A DNA stretch of 36,851 nt, taken from Pseudomonadota bacterium. Its GTDB lineage: Bacteria; Pseudomonadota; Gammaproteobacteria; Burkholderiales; Burkholderiaceae_C. Numbering within the stretch: position 1 is the first letter of the stretch; each line of letters starts with the position of its first letter. The translations under genes were made by a program, and so were the position numbers. The notes beneath the pieces were generated by a model. It saw only the letters and a list, made by a program, of their open reading frames with translations, was not told where the DNA came from and made no database searches. The stretch lies in NCBI GenBank assembly GCA_019351955.1, contig JABBOE010000023.1:1-36851 (forward strand), given 5' to 3'. Below, piece by piece: positions 24,437-33,597 of this stretch.

Positions 24437-25176
24437 GCAAACCCGTGTTCGCGCATTCCCGCCGCGCCCTGGTCACGGGTGGCAGCGGAGAGATCGGTTC
24501 CGCCATCTGCCGACGCTTGGCTGCTGACGGCTGCCACGTCATCGTGCATGCCAACCGCGGCATCGACCGCGCCGACGCCCTCGCTGCCACGCTGCGTGAG
24601 CAGGGTTGCAGCGCGCAGACCGTGTGTTTTGACATCACCGATCCCAACGCCACGGCCGCCGCCATTGCCGGCGTTCTAGCGCACGGCCCCATTCAGGTTC
24701 TCGTGAACAACGCTGGAGTGCATGACGATGCTGTATTTCCTGGCATGACGGCTGCGCAATGGCAGCATGTGATTGATGTCAGCATCAACGGTTTTTTCCA
24801 TGTCACCCAGCCCCTCATGCTCCCCATGATCCGTACCCGCTGGGGCCGCATCCTGAACATCACCTCGGTGGCTGCCATCACCGGCAACCGTGGCCAAGTC
24901 AACTATGCCGCGGCCAAAGGCGCGCTGCACGCGGCCACCAAGTCGCTCGCCCTCGAGGTGGCGAGCCGTGGCATCACGGTCAACGCCGTGGCCCCCGGCA
25001 TCATCGCCACGGCCATGAGCGCCAGTGCGTTCGACGCCGAGACCATTGCGCGGATGGTCCCGATGAAACGCGCCGGCCGACCTGAAGAAGTGGCCGACTT
25101 GGTGGGCTTTCTCGCCTCCGACCATGCCGCGTATATCAGTGGCCAAATCGTATCCATCAACGGCGGCATCATCTGA
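24433..25176 (+). CDS. 3-oxoacyl-ACP reductase, FabG-like ketoreductase
   Basis: The 247-residue short-chain dehydrogenase has a TGGSGEIG cofactor loop (15-22), NNAG at 92-95, and the catalytic Ser145, Tyr158 and Lys162 in the order of classical SDRs. Its end 'YISGQIVSINGGI' is typical of FabG. It should reduce the 3-keto group after each condensation with NADPH, the ApeQ-type role. It is the last gene of the rightward operon and faces the leftward glycosyltransferase gene. Confidence 0.92.
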   Translation: MSKPVFAHSRRALVTGGSGEIGSAICRRLAADGCHVIVHANRGIDRADALAATLREQGCSAQTVCFDITDPNATAAAIAGVLAHGPIQVLVNNAGVHDDAVFPGMTAAQWQHVIDVSINGFFHVTQPLMLPMIRTRWGRILNITSVAAITGNRGQVNYAAAKGALHAATKSLALEVASRGITVNAVAPGIIATAMSASAFDAETIARMVPMKRAGRPEEVADLVGFLASDHAAYISGQIVSINGGII

Positions 25177-25229
25177 CCCGGAGCGATCCGACGGACCTCT
25201 GCAGAACGTGCGCAGCAGCGAATGTGCGA

Positions 25230-25250
25230 TGAGGCCGCGCGCACGCCTCA
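25230..25250. terminator. Possible shared hairpin between convergent operons
   Basis: TGAGGC (25230-25235) pairs with GCCTCA (25245-25250) around a nine-base GC-rich loop in the 94-base gap between the ketoreductase gene and the convergent glycosyltransferase gene. It has no T-run on either side, so termination is only suggested by position. Confidence 0.35.
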
Positions 25251-25270
25251 GCGATGCAGACCTTGGCGCC

Positions 25271-26068
25271 TCACCGCATGATCAATCGCCGCCACAGCAG
25301 CAGCGGCAGCCGCAGAACGAAGCCCATCAAAAGCCGCGTGTGCATCCAGGTGAGAAGCGCGTTGTCGCGCAAATACTGGAAGTGTGAGACCCCGCCCTCC
25401 TCGGGGAGCAGGTAGCGCACCGGCGCGGGAAGGTTGAGCGCTTGCACGCCGCGCCAGCTCAGTCGCACCACAGCCTCAGGATCGAAGTCGAAGCGACGCA
25501 TCCATGATTGACGGTGCATGATCCGGCGCAGGGGCTGGACGGGATAGACGCGAAAACCGTACAGCGAATCCCCGATGCCGGCCCACAGAGTCTCCAGATT
25601 GGCCCAGGCGTTTGATACCTTGCGCCCTTGCACACGCAGCTTGGGCGCGCTGGAGTCGAACACCGGCAGGCCCAACACCATGGCATTCGGATGCTCCTGC
25701 GACGCGGCCATGAAGCTGACGATCCGGGCGGCAGGGTGCTGCCCGTCGCAGTCCATGGTCAGCGCATGCGTGTAGCCCGCAGCTGCGGCAGCATCCAGGC
25801 CATGCAGAACGGCGGCGCCCTTGCCTCGATTCTTGGGCAGGACCATCACACGCAACTGTGGATCGCCTGCAGCCAGCGTCTGCAGGCCTTCGGCGGTTCC
25901 GTCCGTGCTACCGTCCACGATCACCCAGACCGGTGCCCAGTGCGCGCGCGCCGCACGGACGGTGTCGTAAACCTTGGCGCCCGGGTTGTAGCTGGGAATG
26001 AGTACCAGATGCGTGGACGAAGGTCGCGGCTGCTTGCCTTGGGTGTTCTCCAGAGATGTCTCAGTCAT
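25271..26068 (-). CDS. Family 2 glycosyltransferase
   Basis: The 265-residue product has a GT-A fold start 'LVLIPSYNPGAKVYDTVRAA' (about residues 21-40), 'VIVDGSTDGT' near residue 50 and the metal-binding region 'TMDCDGQHP' near residue 103. These features mark a family 2 glycosyltransferase. The C-terminal part has hydrophobic stretches (about 238-262) suggesting membrane association. In pigment loci of this type a glycosyltransferase is thought to decorate the lipid anchor. Its ATG overlaps the end of the PlsC-type acyltransferase gene by eight bases, and it is the last gene of the leftward set. Confidence 0.87.
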   Translation of the reverse strand: MTETSLENTQGKQPRPSSTHLVLIPSYNPGAKVYDTVRAARAHWAPVWVIVDGSTDGTAEGLQTLAAGDPQLRVMVLPKNRGKGAAVLHGLDAAAAAGYTHALTMDCDGQHPAARIVSFMAASQEHPNAMVLGLPVFDSSAPKLRVQGRKVSNAWANLETLWAGIGDSLYGFRVYPVQPLRRIMHRQSWMRRFDFDPEAVVRLSWRGVQALNLPAPVRYLLPEEGGVSHFQYLRDNALLTWMHTRLLMGFVLRLPLLLWRRLIMR

Positions 26069-26867
26069 CGCCCTCGGCTCGCGTCGGCGATAAGGGCGGG
26101 CCTGCGTCAGCCAGCGCGCTGTCGAAATAAGCCTCGAGTTCGGCTACGAACTTTTGCACGTCCTGGGGGGCTGCAAACCTGCGCCCCAGGCGTAGGCGAT
26201 AGGTAACGGGCAGTCGAGGACGTCGAAACAGGGGCCACCCCTTGGCAAGAAAAGGGGAATCCATCTCGATGAGCACGGTCTGCACCGGAACCTGCGCCTG
26301 CTTGGCAATAAGCCCGACGCTGCCGCGCACCGGTCCGATGGGCAGACGTGTGGAGCGCGTGCCCTCGGGAAAGAGAAGAAGGTGGTGGCCCTGGCGCAGG
26401 TCAGCCACGGCGAGCGCGATCATGTTGCGCAGTGAATCATTGCGGATGTAGCGCGCCAGGCGCGCGCCAGCGCCCAGCGATGGGTTGTCGAGAATGCTTG
26501 CCTTCATGATGCACGCCAGCCCTGGCAGGCGTGAGAAGACAAGAACCGCATCGATGAGCGATGGATGGTTGGGCGCGATGATCATTGGCGGCTGCCCCCG
26601 CAATGCGTCCAGCGCCGAAAGATCGAAGCGGCAGGCGCCGATGGCTGCGAGCGTGCGAAGGTAAAAGCGAAATGCGTGGTAGACAAACGAGCGTCCGAGC
26701 GCAATCCCGAACCGGCGCGGCAGAATGTAGTAAAGCGGCGCTGCAAGCAGCGACCACAGGAAACCCAGAACCCCGAGCATTCCCAACCCGAAATACAGGC
26801 GCAACACATCCCACACAGTCCGAAGGTAACCCTGCAACGGCACTGCGCGCATCACATCATCATTCAT
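26061..26867 (-). CDS. PlsC-type 1-acylglycerol-3-phosphate acyltransferase-like protein
   Basis: The 268-residue product has an N-terminal membrane region (about 20-48), the catalytic His-x4-Asp in 'APNHPSLIDAVL' near residue 95, and the substrate-binding 'LFPEGTRSTR' near residue 170. It therefore belongs to the lysophospholipid acyltransferase family. Within this locus it may attach a fatty acyl group to the glycerol backbone of the polyene lipid. The ATG at 26867 overlaps the end of the MipA-type gene, and an in-frame extension upstream lies inside that gene and is rejected. Confidence 0.87.
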   Translation of the reverse strand: MNDDVMRAVPLQGYLRTVWDVLRLYFGLGMLGVLGFLWSLLAAPLYYILPRRFGIALGRSFVYHAFRFYLRTLAAIGACRFDLSALDALRGQPPMIIAPNHPSLIDAVLVFSRLPGLACIMKASILDNPSLGAGARLARYIRNDSLRNMIALAVADLRQGHHLLLFPEGTRSTRLPIGPVRGSVGLIAKQAQVPVQTVLIEMDSPFLAKGWPLFRRPRLPVTYRLRLGRRFAAPQDVQKFVAELEAYFDSALADAGPPLSPTRAEGDD

Positions 26868-27699
26868 GACTTTCAACCATTTGTGATGACTGCCCAAGGA
26901 TCCAGGCAATGCCGATACCCGCAGACAAATTGTGCTGCCGTCGCACCAGCGGGCTGTCGGCAAAAACCGCACCGGACACATTGTCGTAGCGAGTGAACGC
27001 CCCCACCCAGAAGCCGGCAAAACGCTTGCTCAGGGCCAACGTGAACTGACGGCCTGCGTACCCACCTTGGGCGCTGTAGGCAGGCCGAATCGGCGTGGCA
27101 TCGGATGGTGCCACACCATAGAGGGTCTGGGTATAGCTGCGGTCCGCGAAAATGGGTCCGGCCTGCGCTCCGAGGTTCCACCCCTGCATCCCCGCCACGT
27201 CGGCCATGTCCAGATTCAGCACGGGCGCCAGCAGCCACCCGACTTCGCGCGGATGGGACTCGACGGTGAATACCGTGCGCAACGGGACCCGAAAGTCAAG
27301 GCGCATGCTTCGCGCGGAGGACACCCACAAGTGCACCTTCAGCGCCGGGCCGAATTCGACCATGGGCTTGAGGTCGGCCATGCCGCTGCGTGCGCGGTTG
27401 TCGGTGCTGTTGACAGGCGGCGAGGCGCCAAGGCTGAGATATGCGTCGGCATGCGCGCTGCCAAACAGCCGCGCCTGCACGCCATTGCGGTCAGCTCTGA
27501 TGATCGGGCCACGGTAGACGAAATAGGGCACGGGCAGGATGTAGGTGTGCTGTTGGTCGGAGCCCACGTAATCGGGGAAACTCAGCGCCCCGACACCCAG
27601 ACCTGCCTCCCAGAGCGGCACTTGGGCCGCTTGGGCACGCGCCGGCAAAGCGCCCAGTGCCAAGCTGGTCAAAGCAGCCAGAATGCGACTATTGAACAT
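26860..27699 (-). CDS. MipA/OmpV-family outer-membrane protein
   Basis: The 279-residue product has a signal peptide (about residues 1-25, ending near ALPARAQAA) and the MipA/OmpV pattern: 'WEAGLGVGALSFPDYVGSDQ' at the mature N-terminus, many alternating aromatic strands, and a C-terminal beta strand. It should be a small outer-membrane barrel or scaffolding protein. It leads a leftward set with an acyltransferase and a glycosyltransferase, with eight-base overlaps between genes. ATG 27699 was chosen because the signal peptide follows directly; the open frame continues to 28293 without protein character. A TATATT box lies about 20 bases upstream but has no clear -35. Confidence 0.87.
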   Translation of the reverse strand: MFNSRILAALTSLALGALPARAQAAQVPLWEAGLGVGALSFPDYVGSDQQHTYILPVPYFVYRGPIIRADRNGVQARLFGSAHADAYLSLGASPPVNSTDNRARSGMADLKPMVEFGPALKVHLWVSSARSMRLDFRVPLRTVFTVESHPREVGWLLAPVLNLDMADVAGMQGWNLGAQAGPIFADRSYTQTLYGVAPSDATPIRPAYSAQGGYAGRQFTLALSKRFAGFWVGAFTRYDNVSGAVFADSPLVRRQHNLSAGIGIAWILGQSSQMVESHE

Positions 27700-28530
27700 G
27701 GATTTGGTATCAATATAAAAAGCGCCTCCGCGCACACGGTTGTCTTCCTGTCCCGGCCCACGCCTCTGTACGAAGGCGCTGCGAACCAGCCGCTCCTTCC
27801 CACCTCCGGCAAGGGCCATCCAACCCGCAGTGCGCCCTCTTTCTGTTGCGAGCCGCTCACAAGGCCATCGACAGCGAGGCAGTTTGACCACTTCTTGCGC
27901 CGGCGCTGCGCACGCTTCTGCGCGACGTTGCGGACGTTTCACATGAGGTTTACGTCGAAACTCTAGCGCGCCAAACAGGCCGAGCGCGACTTGGACCAGC
28001 AACGATCCAGCGCGATGATCGCGACATCTTATCGAACTGGATAAAAATCCAGCCATGAAAAGTTCCTCCCGCCGCCTCGCGCCTGCACCCCTTTTCTTCG
28101 CAGCATGCGTGCCGCAAAGGAACAGCGCAATCGCGCAGGATAGCCCAGCGCCTGCACAGCACAGCCGGCGTACGCTTCCCTGGCGGCGCGGCGCATCGCA
28201 GCTGGGGTCTTGAGCGCGCGACCCGAGCCTGACCTGGCCTCCATCGTGAGCCATCTGCCAGACGCGATCCCTGCACGGCAACCATGCCCTCACCGTCCAT
28301 GGTCATCTCGGGAAACGCAACATCGGCTGTCCTGACGTCGCGCCGATCAACACGGAACGCCCTCGCGCAATCCAACTGAAAAGAGCGCATGCCTGGCGGT
28401 ATGCGCGTGCCATACCGCAAACGCACACGGCCGAACAGGCAACGGCAGTGCAGAATCGAAAGCGGTCGCGCCATGGACCCCGTGCAACGTGTCTGGTCGC
28501 CTCCACTGGCCTTTCAAGCCGCCGAAACCC
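27700..28530. other. Large gene-free interval between MipA and the flavin enzyme
   Basis: This 831-base stretch is the longest gap in the window. Frames on both strands (for example a minus-strand extension of the MipA frame and a plus-strand frame at 28389-28640) have Arg/Ser/Cys-rich shadow character and no motif. A 54-codon plus-strand frame at about 28054-28218 starts with basic then hydrophobic residues but lacks a ribosome binding site and is not called. The right part may be a transcript tail for the flavin enzyme; the left part should hold the MipA promoter. Confidence 0.5.
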
Positions 28531-29871
28531 TCATCGGTCGCCTGCCCCCTTCAACGGCTGCGTGCAAATCTGGCGCCGACGTTGACGCGCTGCCCGCCAT
28601 GTCCGGCCCGGACGGTGCAATGCAGAGAGGTAGAAGATGACCTTGAACCGGCGAAGGGCGTTCCAGATCGGCGTACTTCCAAAAATATCACCAGCCAACA
28701 TCGACAATAGCGCCTCCTTGACCCGCCAGATGTTGCGGGGTCCCATGAACATGTCGCGCATGGTGGGGTGGTTCACGCGGTAGATGAACCAGGAAAACGC
28801 ATGCGGGCCAAAGCGGATCGCGCGATCGAACCGGAGCAAAGCTTGCTTCGCTCGCGAGGGCTGGCGCAAGCAGGTCTCCACCGTCTCTGCAGCAATAAAG
28901 CCGCCTTGCATGGCCAACATCACGCCGGAGGAAAACACCGGGTCGATGAAAGCGTAGGCGTCGCCAATGAGCAGGTAGCCTGCCCCATGTGTGCGTTCGC
29001 TGCTGTATGAGAAATTCCCGGTAGCCTCGACTTCGGACACCCGCGTCGCCGCCTTCAGTCGCTCGGACAGTTCGGGGGACATCGCGATGGTGTCGGAAAA
29101 GAACCGGTCAAGCGACTTGTCGCGCGTCCTGAGGTAATAGGGCCAGACGACAGCACCCACGCTGGTCGTACCGTCGGCCAGAGGAATAAACCAGAACCAG
29201 CCATGATCGAACCAGAAAATCGAGATGTTTCCCTGATCTTTGCCAGCGTGCCATTGCGCCCCGGTGAAATGGGCATAGAGTGCGGCGCTGTTGTGCCTCG
29301 GGTTACGACGCTTGAGTTTGAGGCGACTTGCCAAGAAGGTGTCGCGTCCCGAAGCGTCAATGACGTAGCGTGCGCTCCACTCCACTTGGCTTCCGTCCTC
29401 GTGCGCGACGTTGACGATTGCGCGCTGTGCGTCCGCGGCAAACTGCACGTCGCGCACCGCGCAGCCCTCCATGACCTGCGCGCCCTTTCGTGCGGCGTTG
29501 CGAATCAGGATGTGGTCGAACTCCGATCGCCTGACCTGATAAGCCATCGGCATGGACTTGTTCCAGGCGTCGGCGAAGGCATATGTTTGCGATTTCTGCG
29601 CGTGCCACGGTGACACAAACTCCGCACCCCATTTTTCCATCGCAATTGCTCGAACCTCGTCGGCCACGCCAAGCCTATCCAGCAAGGGCAGATTGGCTGG
29701 AAGCAGGGATTCGCCGATATGAAAGCGCGGGTGCCGGGACTTCTCAATCAGAATCACCTGCAACCCTCGTTCGGCCAACAGGGCCGCGGCAGTCGATCCA
29801 GCCGGACCTCCGCCAATGATCAGGGCGTCAACCGACATTTGCGGCAGAGGCTTGCGGCTGTGCGGCTGCAT
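28531..29871 (-). CDS. Flavin-dependent halogenase-like oxidoreductase
   Basis: The 446-residue product has the FAD-binding GGGPAGS (20-26) and the flavin-halogenase-like 'FHIGESLLPANL' (50-61). Lys80, in 'MEKWGAEF', lies where flavin halogenases keep the catalytic lysine, and W225-F-W-F-I-P230 fits the WxWxIP signature. 'LIGDAYAFIDPVFSSGV' is the second FAD motif. Homologues occur in xanthomonadin and other aryl-polyene clusters, where halogenation of the aryl ring is known or suspected, but related monooxygenases and reductases share part of this pattern. The TTG at 29880 overlaps the upstream ATPase stop; ATG 29871 is preferred. It is on the opposite strand to the ketosynthase operon. Confidence 0.8.
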   Translation of the reverse strand: MQPHSRKPLPQMSVDALIIGGGPAGSTAAALLAERGLQVILIEKSRHPRFHIGESLLPANLPLLDRLGVADEVRAIAMEKWGAEFVSPWHAQKSQTYAFADAWNKSMPMAYQVRRSEFDHILIRNAARKGAQVMEGCAVRDVQFAADAQRAIVNVAHEDGSQVEWSARYVIDASGRDTFLASRLKLKRRNPRHNSAALYAHFTGAQWHAGKDQGNISIFWFDHGWFWFIPLADGTTSVGAVVWPYYLRTRDKSLDRFFSDTIAMSPELSERLKAATRVSEVEATGNFSYSSERTHGAGYLLIGDAYAFIDPVFSSGVMLAMQGGFIAAETVETCLRQPSRAKQALLRFDRAIRFGPHAFSWFIYRVNHPTMRDMFMGPRNIWRVKEALLSMLAGDIFGSTPIWNALRRFKVIFYLSALHRPGRTWRAARQRRRQICTQPLKGAGDR

Positions 29872-29876
29872 ATTGG

Positions 29877-31367
29877 TCAACGCCTGCCACCCAGAAGGCT
29901 TCCTAAAACACCACGGATGAGTTCACGCCCGACGGTGCTGCCGATACTGCGCGCGGCTGACTTGGCTAGCGCTTCGAGCATCGAGTCCTTGCGGCCAGTG
30001 CCACGACCCAGGCTTCCCAGCCCACCAAGCCAGCCATCAGCAGTCTCGCTGGCCTTGGGTGCACGTGCGAGCCCCTGACCTTCAGGTGCGGACACTCGGC
30101 CCTTGAGCAGTTCGTAGGCCGATTCACGGTCCACGGGCTTGTCGTACACCCCCGCGAGGAGAGACGCTTGCATCAGGGCTCGACGTTCCTCCGGACTGAT
30201 CGGCCCCATGCGGCTCCCAGGAGCAAGCATCCAAACCCGCTCCGTGGGCGAAGGCCGCCCCTTTTCGTCGAGTAGCGACACCAGCGCTTCCCCCACAGCG
30301 AGCTCGGTGATGGCCTGGGCTAGGTTTAAGCCCGGCTTTGGGCGCATGGTTTCAGCTGCCGCTCTCACGGCCTTTTGGTCACGCGGCGTGTAGGCCCGAA
30401 GCGCATGCTGAACGCGGTTGCCGAGCTGACCGAGCACGCGGTCAGGAATATCGAGGGGATTTTGTGTGATGAAAAAAATCCCGACGCCCTTGGATCGGAT
30501 TAAGCGCACGACCTGCTCAACCTTCTCCACGAGCGCCAGCGGGGCGTCCGTGAACAGCAGATGGGCCTCGTCGAAAAACAACACGAGCTTGGGCTGATTC
30601 ACATCGCCCACCTCGGGCAAGCGCTCAAATAGTTCGGACAGTAGCCAAAGCAGAAATGTGGCATACAGGCGGGGTGACTGGTAAAGCCTTTCCGCAGCCA
30701 AGATGTTGATCATTCCACGACCGCTGCCGTCCGTCTGCATCAAGTCGTCGATGTTGAGCATGGGCTCACCAAAAAACTGTTCGGCATTCTGCGACTGCAG
30801 TTGCAAAAGGCCACGCTGGATGGCGCCGATGCTTGCGGCGCTGATGTTCCCATACTCCGTCGTGAACCGTGGTGCCTCGTCGCCCACATTCTTCAGCATG
30901 GCGCGCAGGTCTTTGAGGTCGAGCAGCAACAAGCCGCTGTCGTCGGCAATCTTGAAGACAAGATTGAGCACTCCGGCCTGCGTCTCATTGAGCTGAAGTA
31001 GTCGGGCGAGCAACAGCGGGCCCATATCCGAGATCGTCGCGCGCACCGGATGACCCTGCTCGCCGAATACGTCCCAAAGCGTCACGGGGCAAGCGCGCCA
31101 TTGTGGTTCGGGCAAGCCCAGGCTTTTCAATCGCGCCTCCAGCTTGGGGGTCAGCAACCCTGCTTGATTGATTCCCGCGAGATCGCCCTTCACGTCGGCC
31201 ATGAACACAGGGGTCCCAATGCGAGAAAACGCCTCAGCCAGAACCTGTAGGCTCACCGTCTTGCCGCTGCCGGTGGCACCGGTGATGAGGCCATGCCGGT
31301 TAGCCATGCTCGGGAGCAATTGGCATTGCACCGTGCCACGCTGGGCAATGAGTATGGGCTCGGCCAT
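29877..31367 (-). CDS. HerA-like ATPase (DUF853, YjgR-like)
   Basis: The 496-residue product belongs to the DUF853/YjgR group of HerA-FtsK-type ATPases. The Walker A GATGSGKT is at 30-37, and a Walker B region '[12 protein letters not shown]' lies around residue 260. Downstream '[44 protein letters not shown]' contains the sensor and arginine-finger region. The precise cellular role of YjgR-type proteins is not known; a DNA- or nucleic-acid-linked motor is assumed from family. A Pro/Gly-rich tail follows residue 430. It overlaps or abuts the flavin enzyme gene, so the two may be cotranscribed without any functional link. Confidence 0.9.
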   Translation of the reverse strand: MAEPILIAQRGTVQCQLLPSMANRHGLITGATGSGKTVSLQVLAEAFSRIGTPVFMADVKGDLAGINQAGLLTPKLEARLKSLGLPEPQWRACPVTLWDVFGEQGHPVRATISDMGPLLLARLLQLNETQAGVLNLVFKIADDSGLLLLDLKDLRAMLKNVGDEAPRFTTEYGNISAASIGAIQRGLLQLQSQNAEQFFGEPMLNIDDLMQTDGSGRGMINILAAERLYQSPRLYATFLLWLLSELFERLPEVGDVNQPKLVLFFDEAHLLFTDAPLALVEKVEQVVRLIRSKGVGIFFITQNPLDIPDRVLGQLGNRVQHALRAYTPRDQKAVRAAAETMRPKPGLNLAQAITELAVGEALVSLLDEKGRPSPTERVWMLAPGSRMGPISPEERRALMQASLLAGVYDKPVDRESAYELLKGRVSAPEGQGLARAPKASETADGWLGGLGSLGRGTGRKDSMLEALAKSAARSIGSTVGRELIRGVLGSLLGGRR

Positions 31368-31568
31368 GCGCGATGTCTCCCGGTGAGGGCCGTAAAATGG
31401 CCCTTAAGACTCAAATTCCCTGAACGGCCAGTCTAACAACGCAAAAATCAACTGTAGAGCCACCCCGGGTTCGGCGCGCCCTCTTTGGGGAGTGTGCGTC
31501 GATTGCAGTGTGTCTTCTGGGGATTCCAAAAAATCGTTAAGGCGCTTCAGCGTCGGGAGAGATCACTT

Positions 31569-32291
31569 ATGGCTGGCCATTCCAAATGGGCCAATATTCA
31601 ACACCGCAAAGGCCGCCAGGACGAAAAGCGCGGCAAGGTGTGGACGAAAATCATCCGCGAAGTGACCGTCGCCGCCAAGCTTGGCGGGGGTGATCCGGCG
31701 GCTAATCCGCGCCTGCGCATGGCGTTGGACAAGGCGCGCGAAGCCAATATGCCGGCCGACAACCTCAAGCGGGCGATTGACCGGGGCACGGGCAACCTCG
31801 ACGGCGCACACTATGAAGAGATCCGCTACGAGGGGTATGGTCCTGGGGGAGCCGCTCTCATCATCGACTGCATGACGGACAATCGCGTGCGCACTGTTGC
31901 TGAGGTGCGCCATGCACTATCGAAGCTCGGCGGCAATCTCGGCACGGAAGGTTCGGTCGCATTCCAGTTCAAGCACTGTGGTCAGTTCCTGTTCGCGCCG
32001 GGGACGAGCGAGGACGCGGTGATGGAGGCTGCTCTGGATGCAGGCGCCGAGGACGTCAACGTACTTGACGACGCCTCCGTGGAAGTGATTTGCGAGCCGG
32101 GCGACTTCGAGGCCGTGCGCAAGGCATTCGAGGCGGCGGCGCTGAAGCCTGAGCTGGCCGAGCTCGGCATGAAGCCGAGCGTGGAGGTGGAACTCACGGG
32201 CGATGATGCCGAGCGCATGCAAAGGCTCGTGGACGCGCTCGAGGACCTGGACGACGTCCAGCGCGTGGATCACAACGCCATTCTTCCTTGA
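31569..32291 (+). CDS. yebC: YebC/PmpR-family protein
   Basis: The 240-residue product matches the YebC/PmpR family in full length: it starts '[18 protein letters not shown]', has '[15 protein letters not shown]' near residue 60 and '[19 protein letters not shown]' near residue 90. Family members act as DNA-binding regulators, and recent work assigns some of them to relief of ribosome stalling at proline runs. The ATG at 31569 has GGGAGAG about eight bases upstream; an extended frame to 31485 is not supported. It is divergent from the HerA-like gene and about 25 bases upstream of purD, so probably cotranscribed with it. Confidence 0.95.
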   Translation: MAGHSKWANIQHRKGRQDEKRGKVWTKIIREVTVAAKLGGGDPAANPRLRMALDKAREANMPADNLKRAIDRGTGNLDGAHYEEIRYEGYGPGGAALIIDCMTDNRVRTVAEVRHALSKLGGNLGTEGSVAFQFKHCGQFLFAPGTSEDAVMEAALDAGAEDVNVLDDASVEVICEPGDFEAVRKAFEAAALKPELAELGMKPSVEVELTGDDAERMQRLVDALEDLDDVQRVDHNAILP

Positions 32292-32316
32292 TTCCACCTT
32301 GCACCCCAGAACAACC

Positions 32317-33597
32317 ATGAAAATCCTGGTCATCGGTTCCGGCGGGCGCGAGCATGCCCTGGCCTGGAAACTCGCGCAGTCCCCACGCGTCAAAAAAGTG
32401 TTTGTCGCACCTGGAAATGGTGGCACGGCGCGGGAAACGAGAGTGGAAAACCTGCCTCTCACGGACATTGCCCAGCTGGCGGATTTCTGTGTTGCCGAGG
32501 ACATTCATTTGACGGTGGTCGGCCCCGAATCGCCGCTGGCAGCTGGAATCGTGGATCATTTCCGCATGCGCCGCCTGCGCATTTTCGGTCCCACGCAGGG
32601 CGCGGCCCAACTCGAGAGCTCCAAAGCCTTCGCCAAAGCCTTTATGCAGCGCCACGCCATTCCAACCGCAGACCACCGCACGTTTAGCGACGCGCTCCAG
32701 GCTCATGGCTATATTGACGAGCGAGGCGGACCACTCGTGGTCAAGGCAGATGGCCTCGCCGCAGGCAAGGGGGTCGTCGTTGCGCAAACGCCGGACGAGG
32801 CTCACGCTGCTGTCACTGACATGCTTGAGCGCAACACCTATGGCGTGCGGCACGGCGAGGACGGCGCACGTGTCGTGATTGAAGACTTCCTCCAAGGCGA
32901 GGAAGCCAGCTTCATCGTGCTGGTGGATGGGTGCAATGTCGTCCCTCTTGCTTCGAGCCAGGATCACAAGCGGCTGAAAGACGGCGACCTTGGTCCCAAC
33001 ACGGGCGGCATGGGCGCATACTCACCGGCGCCGGTGGTCACGCCCGAGGTGCACGCGCGTGTGATGCGCGAGATCATCCTGCCCACCGTGCACGCAATGG
33101 CCACTGAAGGCCACCCCTATACGGGCTTCCTCTATGCAGGGCTGATGATTGACGCGCAGGGCCGAGCCAAAACCTTGGAATTCAACTGCCGACTGGGTGA
33201 CCCTGAAACGCAACCGATCCTGATGCGCCTGAAAAGCGACCTCGTCTCCGTGCTTGATGCCGCCATTGACGGGCGGCTCGACAAGCTGGAGCTGCAATGG
33301 GACCGGCGCACGGCGCTGGCCGTTGTCATGGCCGCCAGCGGCTACCCTGAAGCGCCAAGGTTGGGAGACCCCATCACGAGCATTCCCAAGCCGGAAGACG
33401 ACCTCCGTGTCTTCCACGCAGGGACCGTGCTCGACCACGACGTCCTGCGCACAAGCGGCGGACGCGTATTGACTGTCACTGCTCTCGGCGACTCGGTGCG
33501 CATGGCGCAAGCCCGCGCCTATGCTGGGGTCAGGCAGATCGCGTTCGACGGAATGCAGTTCCGGCAGGACATCGGCTATCGCGCCGTGAAACGCTAG
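32317..33597 (+). CDS. purD: Phosphoribosylamine--glycine ligase (GAR synthetase)
   Basis: PurD catalyses ATP-dependent condensation of phosphoribosylamine with glycine, step two of purine synthesis. The 426-residue product has the N-terminal 'MKILVIGSGGREHALAWKL' and the ATP-grasp domain with 'PLVVKADGLAAGKGVVVA' (about 145-162). The signature 'EFNCRLGDPETQPI' (about 288-301) follows. Length and order fit the family. ATG 32317 gives the family start; the frame opens earlier inside yebC but that extension is discarded. It follows yebC by 25 bases. Confidence 0.96.
   Translation: MKILVIGSGGREHALAWKLAQSPRVKKVFVAPGNGGTARETRVENLPLTDIAQLADFCVAEDIHLTVVGPESPLAAGIVDHFRMRRLRIFGPTQGAAQLESSKAFAKAFMQRHAIPTADHRTFSDALQAHGYIDERGGPLVVKADGLAAGKGVVVAQTPDEAHAAVTDMLERNTYGVRHGEDGARVVIEDFLQGEEASFIVLVDGCNVVPLASSQDHKRLKDGDLGPNTGGMGAYSPAPVVTPEVHARVMREIILPTVHAMATEGHPYTGFLYAGLMIDAQGRAKTLEFNCRLGDPETQPILMRLKSDLVSVLDAAIDGRLDKLELQWDRRTALAVVMAASGYPEAPRLGDPITSIPKPEDDLRVFHAGTVLDHDVLRTSGGRVLTVTALGDSVRMAQARAYAGVRQIAFDGMQFRQDIGYRAVKR

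Noticed and set aside
28054-28218. 54-codon plus-strand frame with basic then hydrophobic start
   Set aside because: No ribosome binding site and no convincing signal peptide; not enough support for a gene.
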